In this document: piece after piece, positions 48,557 to 60,042 of the stretch
How the letters are laid out: every line of letters starts with the position of its first letter
How positions within the stretch are numbered: position 1 is the first letter of the stretch
NCBI GenBank assembly: GCA_020465985.1
Contig: JAANYP010003256.1
Span: 704,522 to 768,521, forward strand
Direction: 5' to 3'
DNA from: Centrapalus pauciflorus
Taxonomy: Eukaryota > Streptophyta > Magnoliopsida > Asterales > Asteraceae
Length of the DNA: 64,000 nt
The notes under the pieces: model-generated
Told to the model about the DNA's origin: nothing
The model's input: only the letters and a program-made list of their open reading frames with translations
Database searches by the model: none
Program-made: the position numbers and the translations under genes

Positions 48557-51500
48557 ATGTCTCGCCAAGCTCTAGTACTCAGATCTGAGAACAGACCACC
48601 AGTTCTCTATCCCGATGAGTACGAACAATGGAAATCCCGGTTCCTTAAGTTCGTTGGAATGCAACCTCTCGGGAACCTGATGCTTCAATCTATATCCGAA
48701 GGACCCGTCATCTACTATCGAGAGATAGCTGCCAGACCTGAGGCTGACCCCCCTGTCCAAGCCTCAAAGGTTGAAAGAGAGCCGGCAAATGACGCCGAGA
48801 GGGACCGCCAGCACGCTGATAAGAGGGCGGAATATCTGATTTATCAAGCCCTCCCTACTGATATTTTGGTCGGTGTAGACAGTAAAATGTCTGCAAAAGA
48901 AATGTGGGACGAGCTGGAAATCCAAATGATGGGGGCAGATCTTGATGATCGTGCCAAAATCGAGGAGGCGAAGGCAAAGTTTTCGGAATTCCGCGCCAAA
49001 GACGGGGAATCTCTGCAAGCCACATTCACCAGGTTCTGTGCAGTCCTTAACGAATTGAATAAACTGCACATCAAGAAGGATAGGGATGATATCAACATCC
49101 AATTCTTTGCCGCCTTAGCCCCCGAGTGGCAGCTTGCATGTCGGGCAACGAAAAGAGTCCTGAACATTCCTTAGGTATCAATAAATGTTGTCTTTAAGGA
49201 GCTTAAGAAATATCAAGGGGATGTGGATCAACAGAAGCTGATGGCAAATCAATTGGCCTCTCTACTGCTATCAGCCAACACAGGGTTGAAACCGAATGAT
49301 TCGCTAGCCTTGATCACCAACACGCAGATTCCGACACCATCTTTTGCTCCTGGTTCTTCATCGTCTCAGTACAGGTATGCTTCTCCTCCGCGTGAGGTCT
49401 ATGATGAGGAGGAAGCTTCGATCCAAGAACAGATAGCCTTGTGGACCAACCGTCTCCAACAGCGACGGTTCTCCAACAAGACCAACAACCAACTCCGTTA
49501 TGACACCGGTCCACGGAGGTACTCAGATGATAGGAGGGATGACCGCCGCGATGACTATCGCAGAGATGACTACCGAAGGGATGACAGGGATGATCGCCGG
49601 TATGATGATAGACGCGACTATCGCGATGATCGCCGTTATGAAAGGCGAGACGATAGGCGCGATGATCGCAAGGATGACAGGCGGGACGATCGAAGGGATG
49701 ATCGTCGGGATGACCGCAGGGACCGGAGGCGTGATGACAGCCGCGAGCACCGCCGGGCCGACAAGAGGCCGGCGGAAAGAAGGGAGGAAAAGGCAAGAGC
49801 AGATGAGCCGAAGGCCACTGATGAACGTCTCTGCTACAAATGTGGCAAACTGGGCCACTTTGCTAGGGAATGCAAGAATAATTTCGAAAGAGACGTTGCT
49901 TACTACGAGAGAAAGCTCGAGGCTGCCAAGAAGAAAGCGGATGCGTTAGCCCTCGACGCCCAGGAGGACTACTGGGATGCTGAAGATTCTGAAGACGATG
50001 ATGACAAGGGCAAGAATTGCTACATGGTTGATCGTCTGGGGTTAGAGATATGTGCTGATTTCACTGCTGACAATTCAGACATTGCTGCTGAGGGGGAGAA
50101 AATGAAACATCCACCAGCATGTCTGATGGCTACAACCGACGATCCCGAATGCTCCACATCTGGTTCCAAGTCCAGTGAGGTATATTCCTGTTACATTCCT
50201 GCACATGTAAATAAATTATTTGTAGATAATGAATGTACACTGCACACATAAATACTTAATCTACAAGATAGACTAAATGCTGAAACTGCAAGATGTGTAC
50301 AGGCTGAACATCAAGCTCATATTCTGAAAGAATCATCTGAATTATATCATTCAAAATGGTTAACTAATCATAATGTTATAAAACAGATGTTGATAGAAAA
50401 AGTAGATGTTCAGGATAGGAATATATACCTTGAATCTTGCATGGAAACGCTGTCAAAAGAAAAACTCTCTTTAAAAGAAGAAATTTCTGTTCTTACAAAA
50501 CAATTAGATGTGGTAAATATGGAAAATATAGACAGTTTAGAAAAATACAAAATGATTGAAGAAGAAAGGATAAGTTTGTACGCGAGAATAAAGACCCTTG
50601 ACGATGCATTTTTGAAAAGGGGTCAAACAGAACAAACTATCCATTTAAATCAGCCCAAAGAAACTAGGTTTTACCATTCTAAACAAGGAATTGGTTTTAA
50701 AAATCCTAAATATTTGGAAAAGGCACAAAATGTTTTACCTGTATTTTATGACATGAATTACATGGGAGCCGGTATTAAATCTTTCTTTTTTGAGTCATCA
50801 AAAGAAGTTTTAAACCAAGAAAATGAGAAACGTGTTGCGCATAAAGATAAAGAAATTTCTTTTCATTATGAAGATCTTAACGAGAGTTATTCTTCTAGAG
50901 TACCCACTTTAGAGGAAGATCTCTCGTCAACTTACTCAGAAACTGAATTGAAAACTGAAACCGTAAAATCAACTTCTCAACTTTATATTCCTGCAAAAGT
51001 TCTTCAACATCAAATCATTGTTTTAGAAAAGGAATTAAAGTCGTCTCAAGAGAAAGCACTTGATCTTCAAGATGCTCTTCTTTAGAGAGAAGAAGAATTG
51101 GTAAATCAATCTTTTCAACAAACTGTGGAAGTCACTGTCTACAGAGAAAATTTTGAAACAGTTTCACAACAATTGAAAGATCTTTCAAAACAACAAACAC
51201 TTTCTCATTCCATAAAAATTCTGTGTATGTCATCAGATAAAGGTAAGGCTAAAGCTGAATCTTCTTCTATCATTGTCAAAGGTGAGTGCTCAAAAGTTTT
51301 CAAAAATGAGGTTCCTAAAAAGACTCAGATGAAATCCAAGTCTTTTAAGAAACCCACTCACCACCAAAAAGAAAAGTCTGTCAAGTCTAAATCTTCCATG
51401 CTTACTGACTCTAATCATTTTGTTCCTACAGATCATATAAGGAGAGTCCCAAGAACCACCATGCAGGATTTTACAAGTTTTTTTGTGAAGAAGGCTTTAA

Positions 51501-52026
51501 TGCCAAGTGAATTTGTTACTAGAGATGGGATGTCTGTAATCTCTAAAGACAATTTGTGTAACAATGTGTGTAACAATGTGTGTGACAATGTCTGTAATGA
51601 TGTACCGAATTCTACTATTCCGTTAAAGTACTCTTTCAAGGATTTGTTTAATCTATGTCCAACTAAATATAGACGACAGGTTCCTGAAATGAATGCTTTT
51701 GTGCCTTATCCTGTTAAACGTATTCGGAAAAAGAAAACAAAAATAGTGCATCATCGGCCACAAACAAAGTTGAGATGTGTCCGTTGCCAAGGCCCAAAAC
51801 CAAAGCAACGGTCAAAAAGGTCTCAAAAAGACAAAAAACGAAGGCAATTTCAGCGCCTAAGGTTCCAAAACCAAATAAATCCAATCTTCAATGGATTCCA
51901 AAGGGTTGTGCATTCGGACCACACACAAATGCTAGTTGGGATTCTAAAACTGTACACGTGACATATAAATCTGGAAATCCTAACAAAAAGGGACCCATAT
52001 TGAGGTGGGTACCCAAGGTTGTGTGA
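48557..52026 (+). pseudogene. gag: E3 gag with three stops and one frameshift
   Basis: ATG 48557 (MSRQALVLRS) opens a capsid region with KEMWDELEIQM (about 48893). In-frame stops follow at 49172-49174, 50249-50251 and 51083-51085, all in one frame. A striking Arg/Asp tract (RRDD repeats, about 49530-49750) precedes the knuckle CYKCGKLGHFAREC (49832-49873). Coiled coil runs at 50380-51085. A Lys/Ser-rich tail has a frame change near 51760, then WIPKG and GPILRWVPK before the putative intron donor at 52018. E1 and E2 gag show a second knuckle in the tail; here CVRC/GPKPK-like residues near 51775 do not complete one. Non-functional but organisation is clear. Confidence 0.87.
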
Positions 52027-52296
52027 TCTTAATGCAGATGGTTCTTGGTTACTTCTGATCAAGACCCGTGCTTCGAAGAAATGGCTTCTAGTTACCTTAG
52101 ACTAGGACCCGTTCTTTTGCTTGTCGGTTGTGCTTAAACCGACACGTTTGGCTTCTGTGCACACAGCCCAGGACCCGGTCTTAACTCATCCTGTTTTCTG
52201 AACATCTCGGTTCAGAACACGGTTTGATTGTGAATTAAAAATGGATGTGTTTGAATGCATATAGTTTTTCATTATATGAATTTATGTGTTTTTCAG
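52018..52296 (+). other. Putative gag-pol intron (279 nt)
   Basis: Donor CCCAAG|GTTGTG at 52018 and acceptor TGTGTTTTTCAG ending at 52296. Both boundaries are phase 0 in the gag and pol frames used on each side, and the interval has stops in all frames needed to read through. Parts of it (CTTCTAGTTACCTTAGACTA, 52084-52103) are recognisable in copia remnant A at the same place. Confidence 0.6.
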
Positions 52297-55200
52297 ACTA
52301 AGTCCATTTGGTATATGGATTCGGGTTGCTCCAAGCACATGACAGGAAGAAGAGAATTGCTGTCCAACGTTGTTGAACAGTATTGCAGAACTGTGAAATT
52401 CGGGAACAACCATCAGGCTCACATAAAAGGATACGGGGACTTAGTTCTAAATAATCTGGTCATCAAGGACGTTGACTATGTTGAGGGGTTATCTCATAAT
52501 CTTTTTAGCATAGGACAGCTCTGCGACAAAGGACTAGAAGTAACGTTTAGGGCTAAGAACTGCAGTGTTAAGAACATGGATGGAAAAGAAATCTTAACTG
52601 GTTCCCGAAAATCTAACCTTTACACCATTGACGTAGCTAAGCTTGTAGTAAAGGATAACATTTGCCTACTATCAAAAGCCTCTTCAAAAGACTCTTGGTT
52701 GTGGCATCGAAGATTATCCCATTTGAATTTTGATAATATCAACAAGCTGGCGGCGAAGCAATTGGTCAAAGGACTTCCTGAGTTGCGCTACGAAAAGGAC
52801 CATCTGTGTGGAGCATGTGAGAAAGGAAAAATGAAACGATCATCTCACAAACCAAAGCCCGAACCATCAACAAAAAGAGTTTTGGAGTTACTTCATATGG
52901 ATTTATGCGGACCGATGAGAACTCAAAGCATAAATGGAAAACGATATGTGTTGGTTATCGTTGATGATTATTCTCGATATACCTGGGTCAGGTTCTTGCG
53001 TTCCAAGGACGAGACAGCTCAAGAAATCATTGATTTTATCAAGAGTGTCGAGACCCAACAGCAGCTGTCAGTACAATCAATCAGATCAGATAACGGCACA
53101 GAGTTTAAGAACTCAGTAGTGGAGGGCTTCCTTCGATCCAAAGGGATTCAGCATCAATACTCTGCTGCTCGAACACCTCAACAAAATGGGATCGTGGAAA
53201 GGCGTAACCGTACGCTAGTAGAAGCCGCTCGTACAATGCTCACATATTCAAAGCTACCTCCGTTCTTGTGGGCCGAAGCCGTATCAACAGCATGCTATAC
53301 ACAGAATCGCTCCATCATCCATAAGCGCTTTAACAAAACTCCTTACCAACTCTTTTTAAATAAAGTACCATTTATCAAGTACTTACGTGTATTTGGTTGC
53401 AGGTGTTATGTGCTGAATGACAAAGACAACCTCGGGAAATTTAACGAAAAGGCGGATGAAGCGATCTTCATTGGATACTCATCCAACTCGAAGGCGTATC
53501 ACGCATTCAATACCCGAACCAGAACAGTCAATGAAAGTGTGCACGTCACATTTGATGAGTTGGCTGAACTGGCACCCGAAGTTGATCAATCAGGACCACG
53601 CATTACTCAAATGCCTGGAGACTCTTCGAATAACCCCATTTCTTTTTCTTCTTCTGATTTGGTTAATTTATTTGATCCTTTTTATGTTGAATTTTTCGGT
53701 CCTAACGCTAGTGTGTCTAATGTTGTCAATAATGTAGGTAATCCTTCCAGTTCAACTGCGCCGCAAAGTTTCTCCGCTCCATCTTCATCAACATATCCTC
53801 ATCCATCCACATCATCCACCGACACATCCGCAGTTGAATCTACTCCTGTAATACCCTCACATATAATACCAACGATTCTTCCTTCACCTGAACACTCGGA
53901 AATTGAACTAGAACCTGTGGTACCTTCATTTGAAACCATTGACCATGAATCCTCATCCATCCCCATATTAACCAAGAGGTTCCATCCCGAGCACCCCTTC
54001 CACACGAGATCAAATGGACCCGCAGTCACCCAACAGAGCAAATCATTGGTGACGTATCAACAGGAGTCCAAACTCGTAGGGCATCTGCTAACTAATGTCT
54101 CTACGCATCATTCTTGACTATGATAGAGCCCGCTCGTGTGGATGAAGCCTTGACAGATCCGGATTGGAAAGTTGCAATGCAAGAGGAACTCAACCAGTTT
54201 GAACAGCTAAGAGTATGGCGGTTAGTTCCCAAGCCAAAAGACCGTACAGTCATCGGAACGAAGTGGATCTTTAGAACAAACGAGATGAGAACGGCATTGT
54301 GATAAGGAACAAAGCAAGACTTGTTGGCAAAGGCTACCGACAACAAGAAGGGATAGATTATGACGAGACCTTCGCTCCATTTGCACGGATCGAAGCAATC
54401 AGAATCTTCTTGGCGTACGCGGCACACAAAGACTTCAAAGTGTACCAAATGGACGTCAAGACTGCCTTTCTAAACGGTGAACTTAACGAGGAAGTGTATG
54501 TTGAACAACCACAAGGCTTTGTTGATGCACATAAACCTGACCATGTTTATGTGCTAGATAAGGCCCTCTATGGTTTAAAACAAGCACCTCGAGCATGGTA
54601 TGATAGTCTTTCGAATTTCCTTATTTCTGCCGGTTTCTATAAAGGTGTGGTGGACACAACTCTATTCACTAAAAGGGAAGGCCCACATATAATGCTAGTA
54701 CAAATTTATGTTGACGATATTATATTTGGATCTACTGACAGTAATTTTTGTAAGGATTTTTCAGCCCTAATGGAGTCCCGGTTTGAGATGAGTATGATGG
54801 GGGAAATGAACTTTTTCCTCGGATTACAAGTCAAACAACTTGAGGATGGGATTTTTGTGAACCAGTCGAAATATACTCTTGACATTCTCAAGAATTATAA
54901 GTTAGACTCTTGCACGAGTATCGCAACTCCCATGGCCTCCAACTGTAAGTTAGACACCGATCCTTCCGGGAAAAGTGTCGATAATACAACTTACAGAGGG
55001 ATGATAGGATCCTTACTATACTTGACTGCCAGTAGGCCGGATATAGTGTTTTCAACATGTCTTTGTGCTAGATTTCAGGCCGACCCAAAAGAATCACACC
55101 TAACTGCGGTAAAACGCATTTTTCGTTATCTTAAGGGTACACCCGAACTTGGTCTATGGTATCCAAAGGGAACCGATTTCGATCTTACCGCGTTTTCAGA

Positions 55201-55658
55201 TGCTGATTTTGCAGGTTGTAGAGTGGACAGAAAAAGCACATCGGGAGGAATACAGTTTTTAGGCGATAGACCGGTGAGTTGGTCTTCCAAAAAGCAGAAT
55301 TGTGTTTCCACATCTACAGCTGAGGCTGAGTATGTAGCAGCTGCAAGCTGTTGCTCTCAAGTGCTGTGGATGAGAACACAATTACGCGATTATGGGTTCT
55401 CACTCACCAATATCCCTATTTACTGTGATTCTCGAAGTGCAATTGCCATCTCTTGCAATCCCGTGCAGCACTCTCGAACAAAACACATAGATATCAGGTA
55501 TCATTTTATTAAAGATCACGTGGAAAAGGGAACCATTGAGTTGTATTTTGTTGGCACGGAATACCAACTTTGCGGATATATTTACTAAAGCTTTAGACGA
55601 ACCTCGTTTTCAGTTTTTAGTATCTCATATCGGCATGTTGAATCCACCTTCCAATTAA
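52297..55658 (+). pseudogene. pol: E3 pol: protease, integrase, RT, RNase H, frameshifted
   Basis: Protease MDSGCSKHMTG begins near 52317 with the catalytic Asp present. Integrase has WHRRLSHLNF ... CGACEKG, then Asp in HMDLCGP, Asp in IRSDNGTEF and Glu in NGIVERRN. The frame ends at 54115-54117. RT restarts in another frame (IEPARVDEAL, 54120), shifts again near 54290, and runs through YVDDIIFGS and RNase H (FSDADFAGC, AEAEYVAA, YCDSRS). A last shift near 55570 precedes the tail SHIGMLN ending TAA 55656-55658. Catalytic residues are kept but three indels break the polyprotein. Confidence 0.92.
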
Positions 55659-56363
55659 ATATCAGATATTGTCTTAAATAATTCTATTTCAATCTATCAT
55701 GATTGAGATTCCTTTATTTTAGAAAATATATGTTATTTAAATTTAAGGATTATGTCACAAGATTGAAACTCAATATTTTCTTATCTGCGTATATTTTTAA
55801 TAATTAATGATCCTGATAAATTGCTGTGTGAATTATTCATCACGGAGTGGGATGCAAACAATATCCAGGTTTGTCTGTACTTGAAAGGTTAAAAAGGGTT
55901 GTCGTGATCTAAATCTGAAAAGGAAAAGGAAAAAGAACCGGTATTTATTTGAGGGGGAGTAGAGTTAGGATTTTTAAATTTTATAATTCTGTGTTTCTTT
56001 TTATTTCTTTTATAGTTAAGATTTTTTTTTTAATTTTAGGTTAGTCTTAATTTTAATTTAATTTTAAGTTTTAATTTAATAGGTCAGAAAATCACAAAAA
56101 GATTTTAACTTTCAAATTTATCAAAAAGCCAAAAAGATTTTAGGTTACTTCATTTCATTTTATTTTAATTTAATTTCAAAATCAAAGAAAATACCAAAAA
56201 TATTTTTCTGTATTGGACCAAAATTTCTTTTTAATTGTGTTTTGATTAATTTCCTTAAAAGCCCAAAACAATTTTTTGTTGTTGTGTTGTGTGACCAACC
56301 CGCCGGCCCATCTTCCCTTTTTTGGGCGCGGATCCATCTGACCCGGCCCACGACCCGCGCGGA
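55659..56363. other. E3 spacer with PPT-like tract
   Basis: Mostly AT-rich non-coding DNA. TTGAGGGGGAGTAG at 55949-55962 is a PPT-like sequence far from any LTR, as expected for the extra PPT copies of Sireviruses. Confidence 0.6.
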
Positions 56364-56371
56364 TTTAAATA
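56364..56371 (+). promoter_or_regulatory. TATA-like box, putative internal promoter of E3 ORF3
   Basis: TTTAAATA in a locally GC-richer stretch. The following 150 bp is a CT-rich, ATG-free leader ending at the donor ATCAG|GTAAC (56547). Confidence 0.5.
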
Positions 56372-56804
56372 GGGTGGTCAACAGTCAACATCTTCACTTT
56401 CTTCATCCACAAGATATTATTTCTCCTTCTTCCTCACCTTGCTCCCGTCGACTCCACCGCCCCAAACCACCATTATCATCCTTCCAAGCTTTTCAAGTTT
56501 CATTTTTCTTCGATTTTCTTGCATCATTCATCCTCGGCACTATCAGGTAACATTCTTTTCACTTTATTTCCGTCTTTAACTTCCTAGTTTACTTGTTTGA
56601 TTTTCAAATTTTTATTAGTTTTTCATTTCGGTTTTTGCCCATTTTAGTTACTGAAATGTGTTCTTTTTACTCAGTAGTAGTTAGATAAAATGTTCCTTAG
56701 GTTGTTTTAGATTAGGATCTGTAATTTCATGCATTTTTATTAACATTTCAACTGTTCACGTTTAATTTTTGCATGAACATTAACTGCACTCATGCAGTTT
56801 CGGA

Positions 56805-56965
56805 TGTCCGAATTCGGACCACCACCCGAATTCGGATGTCGGACTTAGACTAGATTCAAAAAAATTTCAAAGTACAAAACCAATTTCGGACCACTGTTGA
56901 TCCGAATTCGGACCACTGTTGATCCGAATTCGGTTCACTGTTGATCCGAATTCGGACCATCTCAT
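56805..56965 (+). repeat. CCGAATTCGG module, E3 spacer, left of solo LTR
   Basis: About eight words, including three near-tandem copies of GATCCGAATTCGG with CACTGTT between them. Confidence 0.88.
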
Positions 56966-57018
56966 CAGGGTCAAAAGTTTCAAAACTTGAAAATTGTCTA
57001 AGTCTGTTCACCACTGTG

Positions 57019-59410
57019 TGTAACAACCTAACTTTTATCAGTCATGTACTAAATTATTTTGAGATAATAATATGATTATATTATATTATTTATGTTATAA
57101 ATATTAATCAAAAATGAAAATTTATTAAGGAAATATAATTTTAAATTATATTTATGATTTAATTGAGTAAAATAAAAGAGATGTATTATACAAAAAATAG
57201 AAGTGGGTTAAAGTCAAATGAAGTATATAAACTGAAATAATGATCATTTAAGATCATTAATACAAAAGTTACTCTCTCTCTACTCTCTCTCTACATTGTA
57301 TGGTTTCTTCATAAAACCTTAAGAATTATCACAAATTTGCAATCAATTGGAGAATTGAAGACAAGTGAAGGTTACAATCAACAACAATCAACAAGAATCT
57401 ACAGAAATTTCAAGGTAATACTTCATTTAAATTCGAAAATTTAGTATGTTGGTTCGGTTTTGTGAAAAACCGAAACCAAGAGATTAAAATGTGGAAATTA
57501 GATGTTGCATGTGTATAAATTTAAAAGATTATGATGAATTGAAGTTAATAAAAGAAACAGAAACAAGAATTAGTAATCAGATTGTTCAAAATAGTGAAGA
57601 AATCGGAATTATGATGAAAAATATGTTCTTGACAAAATGATGAGTTTTGGGTAATCTCGATGAATCTATAGTGTTATTGATAGGGAAAAGTATATAAAAT
57701 CAACCCAAAAATGATAATATAACATAAAATAAAGTTGCATGTTGATTTAAGTAAGTTTTGGGAATTTTTATGAAAAATCCGAATGAATATCACCAAGAAC
57801 ATGAAGAACATTTCTGGAAAAATGTCCAAGTCCAGGGATCCGAATTCGGTTGAGAACCCATACTTCGGATAGTACTAATTCGGATGCTTCCCAATTCGGT
57901 TCTTATATATATGAAATTCGGATGACACCTAAAATCGGTGCCAAATCCGAATTCGGATGACTAGTTCGGACATAACTTGGTCCGAATTCGGATGCTAAAT
58001 TCGGACTAGCCAATTCGGGCTCTCAATTCGGATTGGTCCGGATCCGGATGATCCGAATCCGGATGGTCCGAAGTTAATAGGTCCGAAATCACATGAAATG
58101 TTTTAATATTTTGAAAGAATAAAGAAAATAAGCAAATGAAAGATTAATGAGTGATCGGTTATCAGAATCAGATAGAATTAAAGAATTTATGACCAAAAGA
58201 TGATGACATTGATAAGATAAATTATCAGATATCAGACTCAGATAAAATACAAGAATTTGAAGACTAAAATGATGATGATAAAGATGATGAAAATGACATG
58301 ATATTATTATGAATGATTTTGAACAGGTTCAGTATATTCTGAACAAAGATTTAAAGCTTTAAAGACTTAAAAGCAGGTCAGAGACTTGATTGACAGATCG
58401 CAGATTGACAAAATCCTGAGATAACTCAGGTGGCAGATTCATATATCTGTTTGACCAAGACCCGGACCTGTGAGTTATAGATATTCAAATTGAACATGCA
58501 CAGATCCGGTTGAGATATATTGATGCTGTTACATTTATTGACATTCATTTATCAGCTGGATTGAGACCTGTGCACACCATGGATGGGTGTTGCCCAGTGA
58601 ATCATGATAGCTATTTGCTTATCTTTTCAGATTGTATTTAATATTATCTCAGACTTTGCTTTATGATTCGTTGCTATCATGACTCCTAAGACATATGCTT
58701 ACATCATTGATCAGACTTTTGATAAGATTGATTCAGCTTGATTAGCCCTTATGGTCTATTGTTCAAGACCCGGCTATTTCACCAGTTCTTATGAACTTGG
58801 TAATGACCTCCGATGTTCCGCCATATTGACTTACTGGTAGCTAGCCCAGTATGTGGCTGATCCCCACGATATAAGCGTGAGTGTGGCTTGAACATCATCC
58901 GATTCTATGATTCTATATCTCAATCATGAGGGCTGTAGTGGCAGCCAAGACATATCACGCTTAGATTTATGACTCCGCTTGACACGCATGTTAATATTGA
59001 AAATCTATAAACTCACTAAGCTTTGCTTACAGATGTTGCTTTAAAATTTTACAGGAAAAGCCAAAGGAAAATCACCTGCAGGACCTAGTGCTTAGGTCAT
59101 CAAGAAATCCAAGTTTTGAAGCTTTCTTAGACCACTACTCAACAATTATCTGGTACTGATTGGAAGACATCAAATGTGGTGGTTCTGGGTAGACTTGATG
59201 TAATGTTTGATGTGATGATTAGATTAGATGTTACCCTTTTTATAACTTTAATTTGAAAATCTGTAATTTGTAATGAACTTAATCCTAAAATGTTTGTACT
59301 TGTAATTTAATATTCCGCAATTAATTACTCTATCTTAGTTTGATTGATATCGTATTGCATTATGTGGGACCTAGACTCTGAGGACTGACCCGGAAGGGGA
59401 GGTCTTCACA
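57019..59410 (+). mobile_element. Solo LTR of an E4-like gypsy element (2,392 bp)
   Basis: TGTAACAACC ... GTCTTCACA, matching E4 LTR ends in inverted orientation. It is flanked by perfect CTGTG duplications (57014-57018 and 59411-59415), so it arose by LTR-LTR recombination. It contains its own CCGAATTCGG/ATTCGGATG cluster at about 57838-58085. Confidence 0.95.
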
Positions 59411-59415
59411 CTGTG

Positions 59416-59725
59416 CATCCGAATTCGGATTGTACCAGGATTCGGTCCCCATCCGAATTCCAGTTACCATCCGAAATTGGGACATATCCATCTCATTGCA
59501 TGCATTTGCATAAGTCCTCATCCGAATTCGGGCCATGTTCATAACTCATCCGAATTCGGACCACTTTCATCCATTTCATGCCTCACACTTCGGACCTTCA
59601 TCCGAATTCGGTCCCCATTTTCACCACCTCCGAATTCGGACCACCACAAATCATTCATGCATTATACGATTTCGGACTAGTCCGAATTCGGTGACACTGT
59701 TCATCCGAATTCGGACCATCCGAAA
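59416..59725 (+). repeat. CCGAATTCGG module, E3 spacer, right of solo LTR
   Basis: About fifteen CATCCGAATTCGG / CCGAAAT words, resuming directly after the target duplication. Confidence 0.88.
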
Positions 59726-60042
59726 TCCAACACTTAGGATTTTTTTAAATTTTTCCATTTTTTCACTTCTGCATGTCTATATAAATTAAAAATTCACAAA
59801 AATAGTTCCATCCAAGTGCATCATTGATAAGAGTTACGATCAGTGTTTGAGTGAAACGGTCTTATCTAACATCGGTCTCTTAACGATTGACTTTGGACTT
59901 TGTTAGTGGAATTTTATTCTGCTAACTAAGACCCGATGCTAAACAGATCAGACAATTTCTATTTCACACTCATCTAGACTTCACATCAATGCATTATCAT
60001 ATCACGTCTTATGATTCTAACTTTGTTGCACTTTGCAGGATA

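Larger units (their letters stand above)
56547..60038 (+). other. Putative ORF3 leader intron, enlarged by a solo LTR
   Basis: Donor CAG|GTAAC at 56547 and acceptor TTGCACTTTGCAG ending at 60038, four bases before the ORF3 ATG. Without the later solo LTR and one target copy, about 1.1 kb. CCGAATTCGG words lie in it on both sides of the LTR (56805-56965 and 59416-59725). Confidence 0.5.

Noticed and set aside
49314..49858. Long antisense frames opposite E3 gag
   Set aside because: They mirror the Arg/Asp repeat tract, whose codon bias keeps all frames open.
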